A DNA stretch of 64,000 bases, from the NCBI GenBank assembly GCA_947561715.1, contig OX387198.1:13268001-13332000 (forward strand), read 5' to 3'. The notes beneath the pieces are model-generated. The model did not search any database. It saw only the letters and a list, made by a program, of their open reading frames with translations, and was not told the origin of the DNA. Positions 25,529-34,962 of the stretch are shown here, piece after piece (position 1 is the first letter of the stretch; every line of letters starts with the position of its first letter). The stretch is from Ascidia mentula (taxonomy: Eukaryota; Chordata; Ascidiacea; Phlebobranchia; Ascidiidae). The translations under genes were made by a program, and so were the position numbers.

Positions 25529-27533
25529 AATTACCACAGCCAAAAATCTGAAACTTTGCAAATGAAATACACTTTAAACAAATTCATGCAAATGATGGAT
25601 ATTTTATTACCAAACTATTATCTTCAATCAAACACGATGTCTAAACACATTTATGACTTCTTAACATCAAATATCACAAATTGGTTAGTTCATAAAATTT
25701 AATGTAAACACTGCTTTTCAATTTTTGCCTTCATAACGAAGCCCCTTGTCATTTTTTTCGTCTAAAACTTTTGTTAACTGGCGATGATTTTTTGTTAATA
25801 ACACGCAGATCGAAATGCAAGTCTTCTTCCAGATAAAGGGAGTGCATAGTTATCTGTAGTTTTCCAAACGTGTAAAGCGAAGAAAAAACAAAGTTTTTTT
25901 ATTACAGTTACACTTCTACAATTCTGGCAGAATATTCTTGTCAAGTTACCATATTTGACAAGGTACAACAGACGTTCATCAAAAATTGTGTTTTTTAAGA
26001 ATCAAATTGCTCGTCCCGGCATAGAATACTAAAACATGGAAGCTGTTTAGTATTTTATGGTACCAGCAAATAGTTTAAACCTCAACAATAATATTAAAAA
26101 AACTTTCTCGACACTACTTGAACTAAAAAAATCATTGGAGAAAAACAACACTTTTTTAACTAATTTCAGCCAATTAACAAATAGCATTATTCATAAGTTT
26201 TCGCAGTGCTGTTTTTCGCAACGAGCTAATATTGACCAATATCATGAGAACGGAAATTCAATCCCTTCCAAATGCAATTAAAACATTTGAAATTAGGGTC
26301 TGTCACGTGATGTTATGTAACGCTTGGGATAATATTACAATAACAAGGATACTGGGTACCATAAACAATGGCGCATTGTAGCTATTTAATAAACAGGGTG
26401 TTTTTATGGTTCACGAAGGCGTTGTGTTGCGCAAGAGGCTGCAATCGATTGCGATTGCATGGTGCCTGTGCAATGTTCCGAAAGCATGACGTCACGATTT
26501 CTGAGGTTCGCACCAGTGTGCCATTATGGCGAATCGCGAAACGAGGGTCAAGTTCAATGGGCGATTTGGATGGCAACCGGCACCTTAATTTAAAATCTTT
26601 TAATTGCATTTTTAGAGCATTAAATTTTAGTTCTCTTGATATTGGTCAATTTAATCCTAGAGCATTGTGACACCTCATGATCAATGCTATTTGTGTATTG
26701 GCAGAAATTAGATATAAAAGTGTTTTTTTTCGTGTTATGATATTTTAGTTGGAACAAAATTTGTTTAATATTTTTGCTAAGGTTTGAACTGCTTGTTAGC
26801 ACCTGTAATTTGATTATGATGCAAAAAAACACAATGTTTGGTGAATGTTTGTTGTACCTTGCTTAATATGGTAAATTGACTCGATTATTCTGCCAGAATG
26901 AGGGTGGTTCAAATGAAATAGTGACATGCCATGTGGAGCCCAGCGAAAATATAAGATGTCTATTGAACACATATGTTCGTTCGTTCTTACAGAGACTACT
27001 AGGTACTATGCTTACATACCTTTGCGTATTGTCAAAAAATAAATTCTGTTCTACGACAAGGATAATTGTTTTTCAGCGGTAAATATTTTTATCATTACGA
27101 TTGCGAGCAATTTTTACAATCACGAACCTGACGAATGTCACAACAATATCAGTCTGAAACAAATATAACCCCAAAATTTATCTTTTGAACAAAAATATTT
27201 AAAACAATATAATCACAACGTTGGCGTTTCAGAAATAAACAGCAATGTTTGTTATTGTTCCTTCTAGAGAAGCACAGTATGCAAGAAAAATCTGCGTTGC
27301 ATGGTTGCTCAAGCGCAAGCTACTTTAGGAATCGCACATTTCACCACGTTTGCAAACTTGAGACAGTTATAACAGGTTTACTTTTCGGTTTCTTTTGTGT
27401 TGAAAAACGTCACGTTAAATCGGTGAGCTTGATATTTCCACAAATTGCGCAACAAATGGGACTTTAATAGTGTTCTTTGCTTTTACTAGCAATAAGAAGA
27501 TAAGACATAAAAACACAATGGAACAGAACTATT
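25529..27533. other. Intergenic region dominated by a foldback element
   Basis: Upstream of both DIMT1 (-) and the thioesterase-like gene (+). It holds a long inverted repeat (about 26050-26825). The small open frames at 26057 and 26620 are the two arms of that repeat, not genes. Confidence 0.6.
26050..26825. repeat. Foldback element with ~250-bp inverted arms
   Basis: The left arm (about 26050-26300) and the reverse complement of the right arm (about 26585-26825) share words in the same order: AACACTTTT, TCTAATTTC/CTAATTTCAGCCAAT, ACAAATAGCATT, TTGACCAATATCA, AGAAC, ATGCAATTAAAA. The arms are diverged; the centre of ~280 bp is single copy. Termini and target duplication were not determined. 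Confidence 0.7.
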
Positions 27534-28448
27534 ATGGAGGAAACAGAGGTTACTTACAAATTGCAAATATGGGATTCCATTGTTATGGCAACAAAGGAAA
27601 AAAATAATGCTGCTTTTGTTTTATACAAAGTTGCTAACATTTTAGGTTACAACGATCCTTCTCCTTGGCTCAAGTATATGGAACTTTGTCGTACACATGT
27701 CAGTTCCCAGATATTTTTCAAGGCTTGCAAGGCAAGATTTTTGACCCCAAGTCGCACCATTTTCCTGCTGCGTCAGGAAATTGAGTTTACCGATGACGCA
27801 GTTGATTATGTGAAACGATCACTGCAGCCAAACGTAGTCAAACTCTACGAGCCAGTTCGTTTTATTCACACCACAGCCAGGGTAGGCAATACCTCCGTGG
27901 TGTACCTTTCCGACGCTGTCAATTCCAGCAACGGAAAAAAATACATGCATATGGTTCAGAAAATGGTATTCGTCGACAGAGAAACTCTACGGCCTTTTGC
28001 TTTTCCAGGAAGTTTCAAAACATTTGTGAATAAACAGTCCATTCCTGAATACACATTCAAAGCAGAGCCACTGAGAAGAGTGCCTTCAGACGTATCGGTA
28101 TTCCACTCGAACAGAACTGTTACCCTTCATGACACCGATACTAACGCCCATGCAAACAACAATATATACATATCAATGGCTTTGGATTGTATTGGTCGGG
28201 CTATTGATCAAACTGCTGGGAAGTTTTCCTTACCTAGCAGTTTACATACTTGCACAATTAAACGTTGTTCTTTACTCATTACAAGTGAAACTAAACAGGG
28301 CCAGGTGATTGACGTAACCATGTGGCAAAGTTCTGACCACGTGTTTAATTTCATAATGTCTGTTTCGTGCAACCACGTTGCGTTTATGTCTTTACTTCTG
28401 CCTGTCGTGAAACTACAGGCACAGGATAAAGTAAAAGGATTACCATAA
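27534..28448 (+). CDS. Double-hotdog thioesterase-like protein (304 aa)
   Basis: Single exon, ATG to TAA. Two halves each look like a hotdog fold: residues ~55-150 (substrate-binding style strands, RFIHTTARVGNTSVVYLSDAV, KMVFVDRETLRPFAFP) and residues ~195-300 containing HDTDTNAHANNNIYISMALD, the D-x-D-x-x-x-H-x-x-N-x-x-Y arrangement typical of 4HBT/acyl-ACP-thioesterase-like helices. That motif suggests hydrolysis of an acyl thioester, but the substrate and even the activity are inference. No signal peptide. An ATG in another frame at 27518, with a good context, opens a 29-codon frame that overlaps this start. A pyrimidine-rich stretch ending in AG at 27489 could be a trans-splice acceptor, if this lineage uses spliced leaders. 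Confidence 0.85.
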   Translation: MEETEVTYKLQIWDSIVMATKEKNNAAFVLYKVANILGYNDPSPWLKYMELCRTHVSSQIFFKACKARFLTPSRTIFLLRQEIEFTDDAVDYVKRSLQPNVVKLYEPVRFIHTTARVGNTSVVYLSDAVNSSNGKKYMHMVQKMVFVDRETLRPFAFPGSFKTFVNKQSIPEYTFKAEPLRRVPSDVSVFHSNRTVTLHDTDTNAHANNNIYISMALDCIGRAIDQTAGKFSLPSSLHTCTIKRCSLLITSETKQGQVIDVTMWQSSDHVFNFIMSVSCNHVAFMSLLLPVVKLQAQDKVKGLP

Positions 28449-29798
28449 CTTTTTTGTGTGGTAAAGCCCATATTTCTTATACAGTAGTAACCCCGCTTAC
28501 ATGGCTAAGCTCAAGTTGACTTGTAACCGAGTCACGTGATTTTTGTCTTCGATTTAATTTATATACCTTGTCGGGCTCAGGTACCATGCGGCCCAAAAAA
28601 GGCAAAGGTTACGGGGTGTACGCTATTTAGTTCAATTTAGGTTCCCAAAACCCACGTTTTAATCCCATAACCTTGTGATGTATCTTCCCAAATAGTGTTT
28701 ACGGGTTTTCATCAAATTTTATATAAAGCAGTGGTTCCGGATAGCTGATGGCATTATAGTTTTGTTGGTGGTCGTGTCATGTGAGTTTGAGTTCTATACT
28801 GTAAACTTTGTGTGGGACGATTCAGCTAACATAACATTAATAGTTTCGAAGGTGTGGCGAAAATTTATATTGCCCGCTCTGATATCTAACGATGCGTGGT
28901 GCTACCCACACCGAAGGAAAACATTGTTTCAGCAGAAATACACTACTTTCAGCATGGAAAACAACATATTTTATGTGCGAGAGCTCAACATGGACACAAT
29001 CAAGGCATGCGTGAAAAGACAGAGTTTTCCCCACGTATTTGTATTGTATCGTTCTGTAATAAAACTGGCGGTACTTTTTGCATTGTCGACGTGTAACCAT
29101 TGATAACGAGCGAACCGCTTATAGTAACACAAATTACGTTTCTCAACGCCGTCCATAACAAACTACCAACAACAGACAATAAGCATGCAATTGTATGTTC
29201 TGTGAAATGAATTGCCAAAATAAGGAGGAGAACACACGCGTAGTGGGTGTCATGGTGAGATTATCTCTTTAGCTCACTAATATGACTCCATCCTCTGAGC
29301 GTGGGCATTTCTTCCGCTAATGCATCCTGTCGTGGAATCCATTATTAGCTTTCTGGAGTATTATGACAAACTTTTGTGCACCACTAGTCTTCTTATACTA
29401 TATACACTGCTCTTCTCCCGATCTTTGTGCAGTTCCTGAAAATGCCCACTTTAGCCACAGGACTATATACAGTCAGCGCGGCTTTCCATATTCGGCATTC
29501 TGCAACTTGATACGAGTTTTCGACGTTATTCTAGTGCCCAGGACAGAGAGGATGCGATAGCAAATGACGTCATCCAATCGAGCGAGCGTCTTAGCCTGTA
29601 TAGCTTCCCTCGTGCTCACGAACCTTAGGAAGGCGGGCGAAGCAAAATAAACATTGGTTATAATTATACAACAGCATGCTGCAGCAGATGGCTTCAGCAT
29701 TAACAGGTTAAACTGGCTCGTTTATCTGAACGACTTTGTCAGCTGCGTTGCGAAGCTTCTCTTTTACATGTTGGAGGTTGTACTTTGCTGTAAGTAAA
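28449..29798. other. Intergenic, no gene recognised
   Basis: Open frames such as 28762-29103 have no family resemblance and overlap frames on several strands. Nothing else stands out. Confidence 0.55.
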
Positions 29799-30560
29799 AT
29801 GGACTTTGTTGATGATGTATTGCAAGTTGAGTCTTTGCTTAGCGACTTTGAAGACGACAGCGATGACGAAGGACACGATGTCGGCTGCTGTCTTTGTCTT
29901 CTGGTTTGTCCTTGGAAGCCGAAATTTGTCAGCGCGCAGCTCGAAGGAAGCCTCAAACTGCTGCGGAAAAAACCTAACGTTTCACGATATGGGGCCCAAC
30001 CTTTCCAAAACCCCAATGTCACTGAGATCACAAAACCTCACTACGTGAATTTACCGGAATTTCCAATGCCCCCAATTGGCATTAACGCCGACGCAGATGG
30101 ATTTATTGATCACTCGCAGCACGATATGCACGACCAGGGAGACACCAGAGTTTTAGACAAGTATTACATTCGAATACGGCCTAAAGAGGCTGCAAACAAG
30201 TTCTGGAAACCGAGTGGACAAAGGGTACGCGTCGACATCAACGCGTGGAAATGGTGCTGGACAATGTGGAAGGACAAGAGAAATTTCTACTGCGTTTTTG
30301 GCGTCAAGAGGCGTCAGAAGATGTACTACGTGGCTTGGTGCAACGAAAAGATTAGATTAGTGAAAGGAACTGACCCTGTTGGGAGAAGCTACACGAAGAA
30401 TGATCAACGCTTCTTTAAATTTGTAAATGGCCTTGGGAATTATTCTGCCAGACTTCAGCATGTGGGCACCGCCAAATACGTGGCGATCGACAAAAAAAAT
30501 TTCTTGGTGTTAGTGACATTGCCGGGGCAGGCTCAATCTTGGAAGTTTGACTGGGTTTAA
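29799..30560 (+). CDS. CC-CPWKP family protein 1, acidic leader and trefoil-like C-terminus (253 aa)
   Basis: Single exon; the first ATG is at 29799 (the upstream open stretch has no ATG). Residues 1-27 are acidic (ESLLSDFEDDSDDEGHD). Next comes GCCLCLLVCPWKP, a Cys-rich hydrophobic motif shared almost exactly with the next gene. After a Pro-rich middle, residues ~150-253 form strand-like blocks: RNFYCVFGV, KMYYVAWCNEKIRLVKG, RFFKFVNGL, YSARLQHVGTAKYVAID, SWKFDWV. These spacings resemble a beta-trefoil of the IL-1/FGF/fascin kind. No signal peptide. The adjacent cysteines could be palmitoylated and tether the protein to a membrane (inference). Family and function are unknown. The poly(A) signal overlaps the stop. 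Confidence 0.85.
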   Translation: MDFVDDVLQVESLLSDFEDDSDDEGHDVGCCLCLLVCPWKPKFVSAQLEGSLKLLRKKPNVSRYGAQPFQNPNVTEITKPHYVNLPEFPMPPIGINADADGFIDHSQHDMHDQGDTRVLDKYYIRIRPKEAANKFWKPSGQRVRVDINAWKWCWTMWKDKRNFYCVFGVKRRQKMYYVAWCNEKIRLVKGTDPVGRSYTKNDQRFFKFVNGLGNYSARLQHVGTAKYVAIDKKNFLVLVTLPGQAQSWKFDWV

Positions 30561-30564
30561 TAAA
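30559..30564 (+). terminator. Poly(A) signal overlapping the stop codon
   Basis: The stop TAA (30558-30560) runs directly into AATAAA, the same arrangement as at the STAT stop. Confidence 0.5.
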
Positions 30565-31044
30565 AATGGTCTGTAAATGTTGTATTTGGTATAAACTTGT
30601 GTTCATAAAATGCAGTCATCGTGACTGGAATGTTTATTTTATTGTATCGTTAATTATATCATGCAAAAGTGGGTTCATTATTGTAATACAATCAACTATT
30701 TTTGCTATTAAAGGAGGTAAACTTGTTGCGTAATGCATAAACATGTGTCTTTTTCCCCGATAACATTGTTGTCCTTTTCTTGTTAACTGTGGAGTTATAA
30801 TAACGCTTGCTTGGCTCGTTCTGCTTTTCTAAATTTTATATTCGGAAGGTGTGGTTGTTTTTCTCTGTTATGAAGTAAACTGCCTTTGCCGTGATGAGTG
30901 CCTTACTTTTAATTTTTCTTTATTGCCTAAAGCTTCATGAAAACACCAGTGTGCAAAAAAGCACACGTCTTTTTCACGTAAGCGTCCTTTAAAACTTTGT
31001 CATTGTTACGTAGGTGCAGCGGTTAAAAGAGTTTTATTTTAACA
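30565..31044. other. Spacer between the two CC-CPWKP paralogues
   Basis: About 480 bp, AT-rich, no open frame of note. It presumably holds the promoter of the second paralogue. Confidence 0.6.
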
Positions 31045-31827
31045 ATGGAATCCACGCCTTTGTTTCCGGATATTGACGAACAAAGCGATCTGTCGGATGA
31101 AGAGGAAGGCGGTTCCCGGTGTTGCCTATTTATATTTGCGTGTCCATGGAAGCCCTCAAACATGCAGCGGATCATGAAAGAGAACGGTTTAAGCCTACAA
31201 ACATCGTCCAAAGGAAATGGTCGCGAAATTACGCAACTTCAGGAATTTCCTACTCACAAAGCGTGGCGACCTGTGGTTGTAAATTCGCCGGTGCCGGTCG
31301 ATTACGCCCAGTCAGAATTCCCACCTCAATACGCCCACGTTCCGAACGACGCGAAATACTTTGAAGCATCTAATTTAGCCAAGACTGGATGGAACCTGGA
31401 CAGCAAAGTACTCTGGAAAAGTATTCTGCCTGTAAAAAGAAAGAATGGTCCAGAAATGTGGCAAAGACGGGGATTGCGTGTGGCTGTAAAATGGTCACCA
31501 GATCCCAAGTTGTGGCATGTATGGACTTCTAAGAACTTCGACTACATTTTCGGGTACGGTACATCACCTAAAAGGTTTTTTTATGTGACCGTCAACGACA
31601 AACAAGAAGTTGTGTTGGAAAGGGGAAGTGAAAGCAACGTCATAGGCGCCGGAATCAACACGGCTAGGTTATTCAAACGCAAGTTTGATAAGGAGAGGGA
31701 TATTCTGCAGCACAGCAACACAAAGCAGTACTTGGCTTTGGAGAGAGCGAAAAAAAAAAAAAAAGGCTTTCGTTTAAAGCTTGTGAAAAATATAGCACTA
31801 GCTGAAGAATGGAAATACAAGCTATGA
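31045..31827 (+). CDS. CC-CPWKP family protein 2, trefoil-like C-terminus (260 aa)
   Basis: Single exon starting MESTPLFPDIDEQSDLSDEEE, an acidic leader like its neighbour, then RCCLFIFACPWKP at residues ~25-37, matching GCCLCLLVCPWKP upstream. The C-terminal half has the same strand order as the first paralogue: LWHVWTSKNFDYIFGYG, RFFYVTVNDKQEVVLERGS, ARLFKRKFDKERDILQHSNTKQYLALE, FRLKLV, EEWKYKL. Overall identity is low, so the duplication is old or the genes evolve fast. No signal peptide or membrane helix. A run of 15 A at 31750-31764 codes for five lysines near the C-terminus and is a likely slippage site. Function unknown. Confidence 0.85.
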   Translation: MESTPLFPDIDEQSDLSDEEEGGSRCCLFIFACPWKPSNMQRIMKENGLSLQTSSKGNGREITQLQEFPTHKAWRPVVVNSPVPVDYAQSEFPPQYAHVPNDAKYFEASNLAKTGWNLDSKVLWKSILPVKRKNGPEMWQRRGLRVAVKWSPDPKLWHVWTSKNFDYIFGYGTSPKRFFYVTVNDKQEVVLERGSESNVIGAGINTARLFKRKFDKERDILQHSNTKQYLALERAKKKKKGFRLKLVKNIALAEEWKYKL

Positions 31828-32539
31828 TTTAAAATTGCTTGAAAAGATTTAAAAAAAACTACTCACACTGTTTTCAACTAAGCACCTTTACTGAACGTAC
31901 TCATTGCTGCTATTCAATTCGTTTTCCTCATATTTACTCACTTGAAATGAGATGATATCGCCATATTCCACATCCTGTATTGTTCCCTTCTTGTTTTAAC
32001 ATTTGGGGTCTATCTTTGCTGATTTTGATAATGTTTCAAATGCTTTAATCCAAGTGCCGTATCGCAAAATAATTATTTATTACATGTAAGTGGCCATATA
32101 ACAATTTGACTTATATTTTATTTGCTGTGTGGTATCACATATTGTGCTTATGTACCCAGTAAAAGTATACAACTTGCCACGACGGCATTTCTTGATTTTA
32201 CCAACAGGCAAATTTTACAGGCAACGCAATTCAGATCTGTTCAGTGATATTTTGCACACGGTCTGCAACAACGTAGCATTAGAACAACGAAACGTAATAA
32301 GCAGTAAAAGGCGTGAATGGGTTTCGTGGTCTCCGTATAATGACAACAAGACACATTGCTCACAGTTAACAACCCCAAAAAATTAACGTCAAACGACGCG
32401 TAACGCATGATTTCCTTTGCAAATGATCGTCAGGCGCATCAGAGCGCATACAGAATACATCGTCGCTTGATTCTCTCTGGGCAGGAGATAAAACTGTGTA
32501 TCTTGAATTTCGATAAATTTATCTGCAAAGAAACCTGCG
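31828..32539. other. Intergenic, no gene recognised
   Basis: About 710 bp between two plus-strand genes. The frame at 32129-32386 has no supporting features. Confidence 0.55.
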
Positions 32540-33628
32540 ATGGCTGACCGTGAAATTGTAATAGATGCTGATCCGACTGGTTTTGATTCCTTGTTGTTTG
32601 AGTTGGACCAGAATGCGCCAGAAGAAAGTGACATTATTGTAAATATTCCTAACAATTCCATGCCAGTCAGTATTGGGTTAGAACAGGTTGACGTTACCTC
32701 ATACAAAGACAAGGAGTTGGACCAAAACGCGGACGAAGAAAATGCAGCTGCAGAAGATATAGAGGAACCACAAAACGATCAAACTGAAAAGGCAGTAGGT
32801 CAGGAACCAATGATCCTTGCGAGCCAAGTTCCTTGCCACTTGCAGAACCCAGAAAATGAACCTCATATTGCACCAGATGACCAACCCACAGAACCAATTG
32901 ACCGAACTTTAGAAACAGATGGCGAACTTGAAGAACCAATCAAGCAACTTGAAGAAACAGATGAACCATCCCAAAATCAAGATGACAAACCTGAAGAACC
33001 AGATGAATCCTTCAAAAATCAAGATGACCAACCTGAAGAACCAGATGAACCATCCAAAAATCAAGATGACCAACCTGAAGAACCAGATGAACCATCCAAA
33101 AATCAAGATGACCAACCAGAAAAAGCAGATGGCCAACAATCTTCGGAAAAAGCGGAAGAAGCGTTGTCTGAGCAAAAGGGGTCATCAACCTTGGAACAGA
33201 AAGAACAGCTTAATGAACAGCAAGAAGAAATAAATAACGAACAAGAGGAATCGAAAGTTGTTGATGAATCGAAGATTGGAGCTGTTGATCCTTCACAGGA
33301 GTCTGACAAAATTCCTGAAGGTTCCGTGCAAGAAGAAGAATTTCCAGACAAGTTAGAAAATCAAAAGGAACAAGATGAGGTACAAAGAGAGGACGCTTCC
33401 ATTGCTGCCGCTCCAGCTGCAACGAATGTCGCAGAGACCCAAGAAACAGCAGATGTTGCAACTGAGGAGGATTTTCCCCCACCTCCGCCTGATTTGCTAG
33501 ATGATGATTTGTTCCTGGATGAATCTAATATAAAGAGTGGATGGAGCAGTTTCAAAATGCCAAGACTAAGAAAAACTTCGTGGTTTTCAGGGTTGTGTTC
33601 AAGTAAAAAAACTACAGCGATTGAGTAA
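32540..33628 (+). CDS. Acidic repeat protein with FPPPPP motif (362 aa)
   Basis: Single exon. Almost the whole protein is predicted to be disordered and rich in E, D, Q and P. Four direct 14-residue repeats (unit DEPSKNQDDQPEEP, 42 bp each) lie at 32960-33127. Near the C-terminus EEDFPPPPPDLLDDDLF (Phe at residue 312) fits the (D/E)FPPPPxD(D/E) ligand of Ena/VASP EVH1 domains known from zyxin and similar proteins. The last 30 residues are basic and aromatic (WSSFKMPRLRKTSWFSGLCSSKK), possibly membrane- or actin-facing. It follows the two CC-CPWKP genes on the same strand and shares their acidic start, but it lacks the trefoil-like part. An actin-scaffold role is inferred from the motif only. 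AATAAA lies at about 33749. Confidence 0.85.
   Translation: MADREIVIDADPTGFDSLLFELDQNAPEESDIIVNIPNNSMPVSIGLEQVDVTSYKDKELDQNADEENAAAEDIEEPQNDQTEKAVGQEPMILASQVPCHLQNPENEPHIAPDDQPTEPIDRTLETDGELEEPIKQLEETDEPSQNQDDKPEEPDESFKNQDDQPEEPDEPSKNQDDQPEEPDEPSKNQDDQPEKADGQQSSEKAEEALSEQKGSSTLEQKEQLNEQQEEINNEQEESKVVDESKIGAVDPSQESDKIPEGSVQEEEFPDKLENQKEQDEVQREDASIAAAPAATNVAETQETADVATEEDFPPPPPDLLDDDLFLDESNIKSGWSSFKMPRLRKTSWFSGLCSSKKTTAIE
32960..33127 (+). repeat. In-frame 42-bp tandem repeat, four units
   Basis: Units at 32960-33001, 33002-33043, 33044-33085 and 33086-33127; units 2-4 are nearly identical. The period is divisible by three, so unit number can vary without breaking the frame. Confidence 0.9.
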
Positions 33629-34291
33629 CGTAACCTGATTTGGAGTTCGCCTTAACGAAACATGAATCACTTTTAAATGATGTGGAAGATGGCGGAAATT
33701 ATGTAAATATGTCTTATCACTGCTGTGCACATTTACTTCGATGCGCGCAATAAAGTGTATACCAGTAATAAAAAATATTTGTTTTTGATGTGACAAAAAA
33801 ACTTAACCAAAACAATATAATCTACTGCTGGTTCTTGGTACTTGATATACAAACGTGAGTGATGCTATCGATAGAAAAAAATTAGTTCAAATTTAAAAAC
33901 TGTCGTTCAAATGTTAGTCGGTGTTATAAATTTAATTAAATCACTTTCATTTTTAATAGAAACAAAATGGCCAATACAATAGTTGAGAACTCAACTGTGA
34001 AGGTGGAGAAGTTATAAACTTCCAATACCTGGACACATCTTGTAGAAAATACTCGCCAAAAACAGTTGCCTGTGCAGAGCACATCATTAAACAGGCAGTG
34101 CCACATTGTGTTACCTTTTTGTACGTTCCCAAGAAAAACAATACATTACTTGATTGAAAAATAAACGCTCATTTCCAGGAGGTTTTATTTTAACTTCCAT
34201 CAAGTTAAAGTGTACTCTGAGCACACACACTCAAGTTTTAATTAGATTTTCACACGAAGTCCAAACGAAGTGGCGAAAGTTTATTTAACGT
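33629..34291. other. 3' flank of the acidic repeat gene, otherwise empty
   Basis: Contains the likely poly(A) signal AATAAA near 33749. No exons seen up to the tail of the deiodinase transcript. Confidence 0.5.
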
Positions 34292-34352
34292 ATTTGCACA
34301 TTTCTGTCAGGACTGCGTCAAAATTTCGACAACATCTTTCATTATATGTGTT
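34292..34352 (-). promoter_or_regulatory. Second, diverged SECIS-like element
   Basis: The plus-strand sequence is clearly related to the main SECIS at 34733-34797 (shared TTTGCAC, GTCAGGAC, AATTTC, TCATTAT, TGTG in the same order). On the minus strand it keeps ATGA, an apical AA and TGA in correct order. The second helix (GATGTTGTC/GACGCAGTC) pairs with two mismatches. Whether it lies in the mature transcript is unknown. Confidence 0.5.
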
Positions 34353-34366
34353 AACACTATGTCTAA

Positions 34367-34725
34367 CCAATCGCCACTGTACGTTTGGATTATACACGAT
34401 GAAATGGTATGGCTCCATCGAATAAAACAAACAATGCAACACGAACGAAAAGCTGCAGAGTGCAAATTGAGCGGATTTGTTTTAACCAAAATCGGTACAG
34501 GTCTTTGGGCGTTCTTTAACTCCAAAGCGAAATAAGAGTTTGCCCAATCGCCACTGTACGTTTGGATTACACACGATGAAATGGTATGGCTCAATCCAAT
34601 AAACCAAACAACGCGACGCAAACGAAAAGCTGTAGACTGGAAATTGGGCGGATTTGTTTAAACCAAAATCGGTACAGGTCTTTGGGGCGTTAACTTTTTT
34701 ATTTTGAAGCGAAATAAGAGTTTGA
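34367..34725. repeat. Two tandem ~180-bp units between the SECIS copies
   Basis: Units 34367-34543 and 34544-34725 share CCAATCGCCACTGTACG, a GATGAAATGGTATGGCTC block, ACGAAAAGCTG and AAAATCGGTACAGGTCTTTGG in order. With a SECIS-like copy on either side, the whole suggests tandem duplication in the deiodinase 3' region. Confidence 0.85.
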
Positions 34726-34732
34726 CCAATCT

Positions 34733-34797
34733 GTTTGCACAATTGCGTCAGGACCGAGTTTATAATTTCAACCCCGGTCTATCATTATCTGTGCAAG
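34733..34797 (-). promoter_or_regulatory. SECIS element of the deiodinase
   Basis: On the minus strand, about 165 nt after the stop: helix I TTGCACA/TGTGCAA (7 bp perfect), internal loop, the quartet strands ATGA and TGA, helix II GACCGGG/CTCGGTC (one G-U pair), and an apical loop GTTGAAATTATAAA with the conserved AA. Order and spacing fit the eukaryotic SECIS consensus, which recruits SBP2 and the Sec-specific elongation factor. Confidence 0.9.
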
Positions 34798-34962
34798 TGG
34801 ATATTTCAAACAAAAAAAAACGCAGCAAAGTTACAGCAAAGATTTCTAAACCAAATCGTTACGAAATTAATATTTTTCACGTTCAGCAAGATATTAGAGT
34901 TACTGGCTGTTTGGACCTAATTATTTCTGTTGAAGACGTTAAGAATTTCGGGGTTTTCGTTG

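Noticed and set aside
28762-29103. 113-codon plus-strand frame
   Set aside because: No recognisable motif, and four other frames are open over the same bases.
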